NCBI GenBank assembly: GCA_964556655.1
Contig: CAZKWY010000005.1
Location: forward strand, 1 to 41,450
Direction: 5' to 3'
Origin: CAZKWY01 sp964556655
Lineage (GTDB): Bacteria; Patescibacteriota; Minisyncoccia; Portnoybacterales; UBA2143
DNA length: 41,450 nucleotides
This document shows, one piece after another, positions 1 to 7,005 of this stretch. Numbering within the stretch: the first letter of the stretch is position 1; every line of letters starts with the position of its first letter. The notes below the pieces were generated by a model that was not told the DNA's origin, ran no database searches, and saw nothing but the letters and a program-made list of their open reading frames with translations. The position numbers and the translations under genes were made by a program.

Positions 1-1
1 T

Positions 2-1126
2 TCTCCCTCTTCTACTTCACCCCTCCTTTATCTGTCAGAAAACGGGAACATAGGCCTAGGCACGACTACTCCTAATTACGCTCTCACTATTCAGCAAGGC
101 CTCGGCAACGCCATCGCTGACGGATGGAGCGTCTATTCTTCCAAGGAATACAAAGAAGACATCGCCTACCTAGAGGATAAAGAGTACCAAGACATTCTCG
201 ATGAGATTGGCCAGCTCAACCTTGCCCGCTATCGCTACAAGAATGACCAAGCCGACGACAAAGGCAATAACAGCAGTTTCAGCCTAGGCGTAATTGCCGA
301 AGATTCTCCCCAAGAGATTCTTTCCCCGGACGGACGTTCTGTTTCCCTCTATGACTACACCACCTTTGCGCTGGCAGGCGTGAAGGGGTTGGCAGGCAAG
401 ATGGAGCAGTTCAAGGAAGTGTTGAGTATTGAGCAAGACAAAGAAGGCAAATTAATCATCGGCGATGAATTTTCCGAAACTTTGAAAAACCAGTTGGCGG
501 AAATTGGCATGGAAATTAACGAAAAGGGATCCTTGACAGTCAACAGCTTGAAAGCGGAAAAACTAGAGGCGCAAAAAGTGGTTGTTGGCAACGAAGAAAA
601 GCCGTCGGGCATCACTATTTATGACGAAGGAACCGGCGAGCCATATTGTTTGCATATTAGGCAGGGCGAAGTAATGACCAGAAAAGGCGCTTGTTCTCCC
701 CTTGATGATGAAGAAGAGCAGGATCCGCTTATTGGCAAAACCGCTACTTCTTCTGAAGAAAAGAAAAAGCGCTTTTACCACGATTTTGACAAAGACGGCT
801 TTGGCGGCAAAGGAAATTATGTTGAGGCGCACATCGCGCCGGTTGGTTTTGTAGATAATGAAGACGATTGCGATGATTTTAACCCCTCTGTCCACCCTGA
901 CGCCGAAGAAATCTGCGATGATGGAATAGACAATAACTGTGATGGCAAGAAAGACGCTCCATGCCCCAAGGAAGAGAACCAAGCCAGCACGACGCCGGAG
1001 ATTATAGAAACGGGACAAGAGACAGCGGAGGAGCCAGCTGATGGCGAAGAGAAAAACAGCGGCCAAACTGAAACGTCTTCCAGCGAGGCGCAAGAAAGCA
1101 CTAGTACGCCTGCTGTTATAGAGTAA
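2..1126 (+). CDS. Surface protein C-terminal part: S74 intramolecular chaperone plus MopE-like tail (5' truncated)
   Basis: The frame is open from base 2, so the gene starts left of the window; 374 codons are visible. The first residues carry a GNIGLGTTTP-type motif that often precedes a peptidase S74 domain. That domain follows at about residues 35-130 (YSSKEYKEDIAYL, LGVIAEDSP, SLYDYTTFALAGVKGL). S74 domains assist trimerisation of phage tail spikes and bacterial surface fibres and then cleave themselves off. Downstream is a coiled, Glu/Lys-rich stretch, then a MopE-like segment at about 295-320 (DCDDFNPSVHPDAEEICDD and DNNCDG), a family tied to metal binding, and a Glu/Ser/Thr-rich low-complexity tail. 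It is probably a large exported fibre or adhesin. A chaperone domain followed by this much extra sequence is unusual, because S74 is normally C-terminal. The domain calls come from motifs read by eye. Confidence 0.8.
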   Translation, partial: SPSSTSPLLYLSENGNIGLGTTTPNYALTIQQGLGNAIADGWSVYSSKEYKEDIAYLEDKEYQDILDEIGQLNLARYRYKNDQADDKGNNSSFSLGVIAEDSPQEILSPDGRSVSLYDYTTFALAGVKGLAGKMEQFKEVLSIEQDKEGKLIIGDEFSETLKNQLAEIGMEINEKGSLTVNSLKAEKLEAQKVVVGNEEKPSGITIYDEGTGEPYCLHIRQGEVMTRKGACSPLDDEEEQDPLIGKTATSSEEKKKRFYHDFDKDGFGGKGNYVEAHIAPVGFVDNEDDCDDFNPSVHPDAEEICDDGIDNNCDGKKDAPCPKEENQASTTPEIIETGQETAEEPADGEEKNSGQTETSSSEAQESTSTPAVIE

Positions 1127-1129
1127 CTT

Positions 1130-1213
1130 ATGGCCAAACTCCAATGGCTCTTTAGGGCCAAGCGAATAGCGCAGATATGCTTAGCAGTAATTTTTATTTT
1201 AGCGCGATTATAA
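1130..1213 (+). CDS. Possible 27-aa hydrophobic mini-protein
   Basis: An ATG lies 3 nt after the upstream stop and opens a 27-codon frame with a basic start (MAKLQWLFRAKR) and a hydrophobic second half (ICLAVIFILARL). This resembles a single short membrane segment. Spacing suggests translational coupling to the gene before it. There is no clear Shine-Dalgarno and no family match, so it could be chance. Confidence 0.25.
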   Translation: MAKLQWLFRAKRIAQICLAVIFILARL

Positions 1214-1262
1214 GGAGCTTAAATTCAGCAGATGCGGGGAGAAGCAAATAATATTAAGGCCG

Positions 1263-1275
1263 GTCCTTCAAGGAC
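1263..1275. repeat. 13-nt odd-centred palindrome, core shared with the right edge of the window
   Basis: GTCCTT and AAGGAC arms flank a single central C. The same 13 bases occur at 41421-41433 inside a longer palindrome. Here it lies just before the start chosen for the beta-helix gene, so it would form a small hairpin in the 5' leader. Confidence 0.6.
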
Positions 1276-1288
1276 AGCCCTTAGAAGA

Positions 1289-3748
1289 ATGAAAAAAATT
1301 ATCTTTATCACAATCTTATTCTTCGGTTTTCCTCTAATCGCCAACGGGGCAACCGAGTTTGTCTCCAAAATCGCCCCCGATGGCGACTACTACCAGCTTT
1401 CTGCGTGGGAATCTACGGTGCAAACCGATCTTGCCGCCACCACTACCCGAGTTTTCTCTGGCGCTGGCACTGGCTCGCTTTCCCAAGGCGATACCGTCAC
1501 TATTAGCAGTGCTACTGTCCACAATGGAGTAGAAGCGATTGTAGTTGCCACTACTTCAGACCAGATTTTAGTAGAATCAGCCACTTCTTCAGAAGCAGTC
1601 ATCCTTAACGACGGCGACACTCTGGAAAAGGACGCTTCCAGCTATTGGACTGTCTCAGGCGCCGGCGATGAATTGGGAGACACTGCTATAGCCGTTGCTG
1701 AGTGTTACAAGGGCGATTACTCAACCGTGGGTACCGGCGGGGTTAATTATATTGAGGACAATGTAACTATAGACGGCTGGACTACCGGTGCGAGTAATTA
1801 CATAAAGGTTTATACCCCTCAAAGCGAACGGCACAACGGAGTTGCCGGTAGCGGATTTAGGCTGAATGACAAGCTTGAGTTATTGGAGCTTAGGGAAAAC
1901 GATATAATTATTCAGGGAATTGAGTTTGATCAGTCTACTACTTTTAATCATGAGATTATCGATGTATATGGCGGCTTATCTAATATTACTGTTGAGCAAA
2001 ATATAGTGCATGATACAGGAGGACATTGTATTAAAGCATATGCCTGGGGAGGGTTTGGCACAATTAGAAACAATATTATATATAATTGCGGACACAACTC
2101 TGATAGAAGTGCTATTTCTGTTCAAAAAGCTGTGGATAATATTTATAATAATACAATTTATGATAGTGAAAGAGGAATATCCATCGGCGACACAGTCAAA
2201 AATTTAAAGAATAATATGGTTATGGGAAGTACTGATCATGATTTTTCAATCGGCGTAAGTCCTAATTCCGTCTCTCACAACATTTCTTCCGACGCCACCG
2301 CCCCCGGCGATAACTCCATCACCAATGTTTCCCTGGACGATATCGGTTTTGTATCCACAACCGACGGCTCGGAAGATTTCCATATCTCTTTTGACTCTGT
2401 TGCTAAAGACAGCGGTGTTGATCTTTCCTCGACCTTTACCACTGACATAGATGGGGAGACGCGGGACTTGGATGGTCAAGGATGGGATATTGGGGCGGAT
2501 GAAGCCAATCTTGATTTTGTTTCCAAGATTAAACCATCCAGCGAATCAGATTCGGATTACACCAAGCTCTCCACTTGGGAAGATGCCATAGAAAGTGATT
2601 TGACAGCCAGCACTTCCCGGGTGATGAAAGTTTCTGACCGAGGGAGTTATGACTCAGATACAGACGATGGCAGTCAGATTACCTTTTCCAATGGAGAAAC
2701 CGGCACTCTTATCCATATCAACAGCGATAACTTTGTCTATGCCACCACTACTACCAATGACTTGGAAACCGGCACAGTCACTATCTCAGGCAGTAGCCAT
2801 ACTTTTACCATTTCTGACCTTGGCACCCAGATAGGCAGAGCCATTGCTGAAGCGTATAAAGGCGACTACTCCGCCGATGGAGGCGGGGTGAATTATATTG
2901 CGGATCATGTGGCTATAGACGGCTGGACTACGGGTGAAAACAATTATGTTAAGGTTTACACGCCTACTGATGAGAGACATACTGGAGTATTAAAAAGCGG
3001 AGGTGATTATACTGGTTTTACAGTTGTTGACGGCGCGCATTATATATCTCTTATCAGGTTATACAACGAGTATTCTGTAGTAGAAGGGATTTCCTTAGAT
3101 TGTATAAATGGCTATAAGGTATATAGGGAAATTCAAATTGTTAGCGCTCATCATAGTGTTATAGATTCAAACCTGTTGGCGAATAATGATGCTTATAGTT
3201 CTAAGTCAGCACTGTCTATTAGCGGGAACTATGTAAGGGTAATAAATAATCTAATATATTCGGCTGGAGCAACTGGGCTTTCAATAGATGACTTTGGCTC
3301 ACAAGAGATATATAACAATACTGTTTCTGACTGTGGTTCGTACGGATTTTATGAAGATACGGCATATACCAGTTATATTCTGAAAAATAATGTCAGTTAT
3401 AATAATACTACTGCTGATTTTGGCGGGCTTACTTCAGAGGCTACTATAGATTATAACGCCTCCTCCGACGGCACCGCTGATGACTTTGGCGGGACTGGGA
3501 ATATAGTCAATATTTCTGATCCGTTTAATGACGCGGCCAATAACGATTATTCTCTTGCCTCAGACAGCACAGACGTAAGCGGGCAGGGCATCGGTCCCAA
3601 TTCAGACAGCGATGTTCCCGACGAAGACATTATAGGCACCTCCCGAAGCGGCAATACCTGCGATATCGGGGCGGATGAGTTTCCCCCAGCCGCTAAATTT
3701 AGGGTGAAAGGACAGATAAAAATAAAAGGCAATGTTAAATTTAAATAA
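1289..3748 (+). CDS. Exported two-unit right-handed beta-helix protein
   Basis: This encodes 819 aa. The start at 1289 is preferred over an in-frame ATG at 1232 because it begins a typical signal peptide (MKKIIFITILFFGFPLIANGA). The mature protein has two homologous units. One begins FVSKIAPDGDYYQLSAWE and the second, at about 2515, begins FVSKIKPSS with the matching LSTWEDAIESDL. Each continues through a conserved ADHVAIDGWTTG-type motif, then short Asn-rich strand repeats (NNIIYNCG, YNNTIYDSE, INNLIYSAG) typical of the pectate-lyase-like right-handed beta-helix, and ends in DIGADE. Such proteins bind or cleave polysaccharides or act as adhesins; no catalytic set is identifiable. The C-terminus is a short Lys-rich strand repeat (VKGQIKIKGNVKFK). 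The next gene starts 5 nt downstream, so the two are probably co-transcribed. Confidence 0.8.
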   Translation: MKKIIFITILFFGFPLIANGATEFVSKIAPDGDYYQLSAWESTVQTDLAATTTRVFSGAGTGSLSQGDTVTISSATVHNGVEAIVVATTSDQILVESATSSEAVILNDGDTLEKDASSYWTVSGAGDELGDTAIAVAECYKGDYSTVGTGGVNYIEDNVTIDGWTTGASNYIKVYTPQSERHNGVAGSGFRLNDKLELLELRENDIIIQGIEFDQSTTFNHEIIDVYGGLSNITVEQNIVHDTGGHCIKAYAWGGFGTIRNNIIYNCGHNSDRSAISVQKAVDNIYNNTIYDSERGISIGDTVKNLKNNMVMGSTDHDFSIGVSPNSVSHNISSDATAPGDNSITNVSLDDIGFVSTTDGSEDFHISFDSVAKDSGVDLSSTFTTDIDGETRDLDGQGWDIGADEANLDFVSKIKPSSESDSDYTKLSTWEDAIESDLTASTSRVMKVSDRGSYDSDTDDGSQITFSNGETGTLIHINSDNFVYATTTTNDLETGTVTISGSSHTFTISDLGTQIGRAIAEAYKGDYSADGGGVNYIADHVAIDGWTTGENNYVKVYTPTDERHTGVLKSGGDYTGFTVVDGAHYISLIRLYNEYSVVEGISLDCINGYKVYREIQIVSAHHSVIDSNLLANNDAYSSKSALSISGNYVRVINNLIYSAGATGLSIDDFGSQEIYNNTVSDCGSYGFYEDTAYTSYILKNNVSYNNTTADFGGLTSEATIDYNASSDGTADDFGGTGNIVNISDPFNDAANNDYSLASDSTDVSGQGIGPNSDSDVPDEDIIGTSRSGNTCDIGADEFPPAAKFRVKGQIKIKGNVKFK

Positions 3749-3753
3749 AAAAT

Positions 3754-4257
3754 ATGCTAAAAAACAAAAAAACCATCAAAAAGATCAGCTATCTGACCGG
3801 ATTTATTATCATCGCTTTTCTATTTACCAGCGTGGCTTTTGGCGAAAGGATTAAGTTTAGCGAGCTTCCCAAAGGAATTCAGGCGGCTATTTTACAGTTT
3901 CTTAAGCTCCATCCGGGCGAGGGGGAGCAAGTCCAAACTTATGAGCTTTTGATCAAAAAGGTCCAGACCGGTTTAGGCAAAGGTGCTTATCAGGCAGGCG
4001 ATATTGTGGCGGCAGAGTTAGAGGGCAGGAAATGGTCTCCGGCTGAAAGGCAGAACTTCTGGATTGTTAAAATGGAGCTTACCTCCAGCCAAGCTGAAGC
4101 GCTGACTAAAGGAATAGAGGTCCAGACCGGGGAAGGTCCAGACGGAGAGCCAATAATGGAGACCCAAGCCCGCCGCAAATACTATCTCCCGGTTGAAGAG
4201 ATAAAAAACCAGCCGAAAAAGGCCCTGATAGACAGAAACGCGGTCAGAGAGAGATAA
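3754..4257 (+). CDS. Exported protein of unknown function
   Basis: This encodes 167 aa with a basic N-terminus and one hydrophobic segment (about residues 12-30, ISYLTGFIIIAFLFTSVAFG), read as a signal peptide or anchor. The rest is soluble, charged and free of cysteine, with a central helix-rich part (FSELPKGIQAAILQFLKLHPGEG). I do not recognise a family. It starts 5 nt after the beta-helix gene and probably shares its transcript, which suggests a role in the cell envelope. A repeat-rich gap separates it from the DGR target. Confidence 0.65.
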   Translation: MLKNKKTIKKISYLTGFIIIAFLFTSVAFGERIKFSELPKGIQAAILQFLKLHPGEGEQVQTYELLIKKVQTGLGKGAYQAGDIVAAELEGRKWSPAERQNFWIVKMELTSSQAEALTKGIEVQTGEGPDGEPIMETQARRKYYLPVEEIKNQPKKALIDRNAVRER

Positions 4258-4483
4258 ATCAAGGCCTGTTTTTTTAAGGTTGCCTTTCGAGGTCAGACCT
4301 TTCCAGCGGGATTTTGCTGCGCAATGTGCCTACTGGCAAGATCTGACCTTGGAACTCGCAATGCGCCTATCGGCAAGGTTTAACCTTGGAGCAAGTATTA
4401 AGGAATAAATTTAAAGGATTAGCGCTGTTGATTGCGGTTCTGTTTTACAGAATTGCAATCTCAAGGGCTAAATCTGATAAAAT
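4258..4483. other. Repeat-rich intergenic region before the DGR
   Basis: No gene is seen. It contains an odd-centred palindrome at 4290-4300 (AGGTC, A, GACCT), two imperfect 34-nt direct repeats (listed separately), a second odd-centred palindrome at 4374-4388 (CAAGGTT, T, AACCTTG) and an AT-rich stretch before the DGR target. The segment AGGTCAGA at 4290-4297 could also pair with TCTGACCT at 4342-4349. A possible -35 TTGCAA lies at 4453-4458, but the best -10 touches the ATG, so no promoter is assigned. Confidence 0.5.
4320..4390. repeat. Two imperfect 34-nt direct repeats
   Basis: Copy 1 spans 4320-4353 and copy 2 spans 4357-4390, separated by 3 nt. They match at 28 of 34 positions. Both start CGCAATG and end ACCTTGGA. 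In copy 2 the end has become a near-perfect palindrome. Two copies are not enough for a CRISPR call. Confidence 0.7.
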
Positions 4484-5131
4484 ATGTTAAAGATAAAAAC
4501 AAGTAAAAAAACAACTAAGCTTTTGGCGGTTTTATTAGTGGTCGCCGGAATCGGCGCGCTCGGCTATTTTTTAGTCCATGCCGCTGAAATTATAGACAGC
4601 TTTACCAGCGATTCTAATATTGATGAAACTTGGAATATAGAGGTGGATACCGGCGCCGGAGAAGTAAAGCTGGCTACGCGCTCCTGTGATTCTTCTGATT
4701 GGTTTTGTACCGCCTCTACCACTTGTTCTAATCTTTTGGGCGATGGCGAATATATTATCGTGGCCAGAATGGATGTGAGCTCATCCACTTATCAGTGGAA
4801 GACATCACGAACTGATTGTGATATTCCCCAGTGCGGGCAGGACGGCGGAAGTGATGGAGATCATTTAGTGGCGGATAATACGGTGAATTTTGCTGATTAT
4901 CCAGCCCGGGATGCCTGTGAGAGCGCGGGCGGCCGCTTGCCTACCAAAACCGAATTAGGGTGTATTTATACCAACCGATCAACTTTTGGCGATAATTTTG
5001 AATCCTCTTACTATTGGTCCGCTACCGAGGACACTACGAGCTACGCCTACAGAGTGTATTTTTCAGACGGGAGTACGAGCAGCTACGACAAGGGCAACCG
5101 CTACTATGTTCGGTGTGTCCGAGGGTGGTAG
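4484..5131 (+). CDS. DGR target (variable) protein, membrane-anchored, DUF1566 / C-type-lectin-like
   Basis: This encodes 215 aa. Residues 1-10 are basic and 12-33 form one hydrophobic segment (LLAVLLVVAGIGALGYFLVHAA), so the protein is anchored with its C-terminus outside. The middle is Cys- and Asp-rich. From about residue 143 (ACESAGGRLPTKTELGCI) to the end (YYWSATEDTTSYAYRVYF, YVRCVRGW) it matches the DUF1566/FGE-sulfatase-like lectin fold that serves as the ligand-binding scaffold of many DGR targets. The last 40 codons are the variable repeat: 13 codons differ from the template, almost all Asn in the template and Tyr, Ser, Asp, Thr, Gly or Arg here. The scaffold residues (WSATE, AYRV, FSDGST, VRCVRG) are unchanged. 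No Shine-Dalgarno is seen. The ligand cannot be read from sequence; attachment to a host cell or surface is an inference. Confidence 0.9.
   Translation: MLKIKTSKKTTKLLAVLLVVAGIGALGYFLVHAAEIIDSFTSDSNIDETWNIEVDTGAGEVKLATRSCDSSDWFCTASTTCSNLLGDGEYIIVARMDVSSSTYQWKTSRTDCDIPQCGQDGGSDGDHLVADNTVNFADYPARDACESAGGRLPTKTELGCIYTNRSTFGDNFESSYYWSATEDTTSYAYRVYFSDGSTSSYDKGNRYYVRCVRGW
5003..5125 (+). repeat. DGR variable repeat (VR)
   Basis: This is collinear with 5323-5445 at an offset of 320 nt and without gaps. Mismatches are at 5009, 5030, 5034, 5040, 5042, 5057, 5079, 5082, 5084, 5087, 5094, 5099, 5100 and 5102, and each faces an A in the template (7 to G, 5 to T, 2 to C). The only other difference is G at 5113 against T at 5433. 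Identity stops just before the stop codon. The 3' segment 5103-5125, rich in invariant bases, is the likely initiation-of-mutagenic-homing site. Confidence 0.95.
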
Positions 5132-5168
5132 AAATTTGGAATTTGGAAATTTGGGAATTTGGCAAATT
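5131..5168. repeat. Short tandem GAAATTTGG-type repeats next to the VR
   Basis: Immediately after the target stop codon, four to five degenerate copies of a 7-9 nt unit (AATTTGG, AAATTTGG) run head to tail. They fill the gap directly downstream of the VR. Whether they help homing or are simple slippage repeats cannot be told. Confidence 0.6.
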
Positions 5169-5494
5169 AATATACTGCCTGATTCTGCCGCAGCCAGAAA
5201 TGGGGTGGCAGGGCGTATGCAGGCCGTAACCACGTTTCTGCGCCTTTCTTTAAGGGGAAAGGAATAATGGCAGGGGTTTCTTTAAGAAATTCCATTGAGT
5301 GAAAAAAAGCAGAAAATGCGCCTCCTCTAACTATTGGTCCGCTACCGAGAACAATACGAACAACGCCTACAGAGTGAATTTTTCAGACGGGAGTACGAAC
5401 AACAACAACAAGGACAACAACAACTATGTTCGTTGTGTCCGAGGGAGATCACGGCCTGCATTTTTGCATCATTTATTGTTTATTAGGAGAAATT
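5132..5494 (+). other. DGR non-coding spacer carrying the template RNA
   Basis: This 363-nt stretch has no credible protein gene. In order it holds the tandem AATTTGG repeats, a GC-richer segment at about 5175-5270, the template repeat (5323-5445) and a leader with the Shine-Dalgarno AGGAGA (5485-5490) for the Avd gene. A short frame reads through the template, but its Asn runs are simply the adenine-rich template, so it is not called as a gene. By analogy with studied DGRs, the RNA from around 5300 to the avd start is the cDNA template. Confidence 0.75.
5323..5445 (+). ncRNA. DGR template repeat (TR)
   Basis: This 123-nt copy of the VR has all diversifiable codons as AAC or AAT: AACAAT, GAACAAC, then a run of AAC codons at about 5398-5424. 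The core has roughly 41 adenines, of which 14 are altered in the VR. The AAY bias is the known DGR design that gives wide amino-acid choice without stop codons. It sits between target and avd on the same strand. The T at 5433, against G in the VR, is the one non-adenine difference and fits the IMH/IMH* asymmetry that keeps homing one-directional. Confidence 0.93.
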
Positions 5495-5839
5495 ATGATT
5501 TCTAAGGCGCCATTATATTACAAGTTGTATCAGCTTATAAAACAGCTGTACCGGATAGCCCACAATATGCCAAGGGAATATAAATATGAATTAGGCAGAG
5601 ATATTTTGCATTTGGCATGGGATTGTTTAGATTTGTTTTTTGAAGCGAATAATGCTTCGGGAGAGTTAAAATACGGACGAGTTAAAGAATTAAGCGTGAA
5701 TTTTGATAAACTTAAGCTGCGTATCCGCTTGGCGCAGGAAATTGGGCTGATGTCCGAAGGCCAATTTAGCAGTTTGCAGGAAAATTATCTTTCTCCTTCA
5801 GGCAAAATGATTGGAGGATGGTTAAATTGGAGCAAGTAA
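5495..5839 (+). CDS. avd: Avd-like DGR accessory protein (four-helix bundle)
   Basis: This encodes 114 aa from the ATG at 5495, preceded by AGGAGA 4 nt upstream; an earlier in-frame start lies inside the template and is rejected. The sequence is predicted to be almost all helix, with basic, amphipathic segments (LYQLIKQLYRIAHNMP, LHLAWDCLDLFFEAN, LKLRIRLAQEIGLMS). This fits the Avd / 23S-rRNA-intervening-sequence-like four-helix bundle family. Avd forms a positively charged pentamer that binds the reverse transcriptase and template RNA and is needed for mutagenic retrohoming. Its position between template and RT, with 4 nt to the RT start, supports the call. It is a strong assignment from context plus fold-like sequence. 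Confidence 0.88.
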   Translation: MISKAPLYYKLYQLIKQLYRIAHNMPREYKYELGRDILHLAWDCLDLFFEANNASGELKYGRVKELSVNFDKLKLRIRLAQEIGLMSEGQFSSLQENYLSPSGKMIGGWLNWSK

Positions 5840-5843
5840 AATA

Positions 5844-6998
5844 ATGTCTATTTTTACATACCAAAATTTATATAAGTCATATTTGGAATGTCGGCAAAGC
5901 AAACGCAAAACGATTAGCGCTTTAGAATTTGAGCTGAATTTAGAAGAGAATTTATTTAATCTTTTGAATGATTTGCGTTCCGGCGAATATGCGCCGGGCC
6001 GGTCAATTTGCTTTGCGGTAACAGAGCCCAAGCCAAGGGAAATATTCGCGGCTGGCTTTCGCGATCGGATAGTTCATCATTTATTGGTTCGCGAATTGTT
6101 GAAGATGAGCGAAAAAAGCTTTTTCTTTTACAGTTTTGCTTGTCGGCGCTGCAAAGGAACGCATAAGGCAGTGTGCGCGCTTAAAAAATACATCCGTCAG
6201 GTCTCGCGAAATAAGACGCAGCCCGCATATTATTTGCAAATGGATATCAGTAATTTTTTTAGCTCTATTAACCATCAAACCTTGTATGAGATATTAAAAA
6301 AGTTTGCGACAAAACAGAAGCGGGATAATATTTGGCAGAACGAAATACTTTGGCTGGGAAAGAAAATTATTTTTCACCGACCGCAGGATAATTGCCATAT
6401 TAAGGGCAGTAGGCGCATTTGGAGTCATATTCCCAAGCATAAATCCCTTTTTTATGCCCAGCCCGGAGTCGGCCTGCCAATCGGTAATTATAGTTCACAG
6501 TTTTTTGCTAATCTATATTTGAATGAATTGGATTATTTTGTTAAACAAAGATTGCGCCAAAAATATTATCTTCGTTATGTGGATGATTTTATTATACTGG
6601 GGAAAGGCCGGGCTGAATTATCAGAAATCCCGCGTAAGATTGACACTTTTTTAGGGGGCTGTTTAGCTTTGGGAATAAATTTTAAAAAGACAAAATTAAA
6701 ATCATTAAAACAAGGAGTAGATTTTCTTGGGTATATTATTAAATTGGATTATACTCTTGTCCGGCGACGATCGGTGAATGTGTGTAAGAATAAGATATAC
6801 AAGCAATTGGCGGGGTTTAATAAAAATAACGGAAAAGTTTTAGGGAAGAAATTTATTGCGCAAGTAAATTCCTATTTAGGCCATTTTCGCCATGCAGACA
6901 GCTTTTTTCTGCGAAAACATCTTATTATTGACCATTTAAGGGTGGCAGGGCGGTTTATCTATAATCGTAATTACAAGAGCATAAATATCAATTTTTAG
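5844..6998 (+). CDS. DGR reverse transcriptase
   Basis: This encodes 384 aa with the palm/fingers motifs of a group-II-intron-like RT. FRDRIVHHLL is at 72-81, motif A with the first catalytic Asp is at 132-139 (QMDISNFF, D134), and motif C YVDD is at 245-248 (D247, D248), followed by GVDFLGYII at 291-299. The segment PIGNYSSQ (212-219) is the hallmark [I/L/V]GxxxSQ of DGR RTs, where intron RTs have QG. There is no maturase or endonuclease domain, as expected. It copies the template RNA with errors at adenines and the cDNA replaces the VR. It starts 4 nt after avd and ends 7 nt before the LamG gene. The reading frame is intact, so the element is likely active or recently active. Confidence 0.95.
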   Translation: MSIFTYQNLYKSYLECRQSKRKTISALEFELNLEENLFNLLNDLRSGEYAPGRSICFAVTEPKPREIFAAGFRDRIVHHLLVRELLKMSEKSFFFYSFACRRCKGTHKAVCALKKYIRQVSRNKTQPAYYLQMDISNFFSSINHQTLYEILKKFATKQKRDNIWQNEILWLGKKIIFHRPQDNCHIKGSRRIWSHIPKHKSLFYAQPGVGLPIGNYSSQFFANLYLNELDYFVKQRLRQKYYLRYVDDFIILGKGRAELSEIPRKIDTFLGGCLALGINFKKTKLKSLKQGVDFLGYIIKLDYTLVRRRSVNVCKNKIYKQLAGFNKNNGKVLGKKFIAQVNSYLGHFRHADSFFLRKHLIIDHLRVAGRFIYNRNYKSININF

Positions 6999-7005
6999 GC
7001 ATAAA

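Noticed and set aside
563..1144. Long antisense frame (193 codons) under the S74 protein
   Set aside because: The plus-strand frame has clear domains; this is a shadow with Arg- and Phe-rich, low-complexity content and no start signals.
4320..4390. Possible CRISPR array
   Set aside because: Only two imperfect copies with a 3-nt gap and no spacers or cas genes nearby.
5299..5505. A 68-codon frame with runs of Asn across the template repeat
   Set aside because: It is the adenine-rich TR read in the VR frame. It has no ribosome site, and the real downstream gene starts at 5495.
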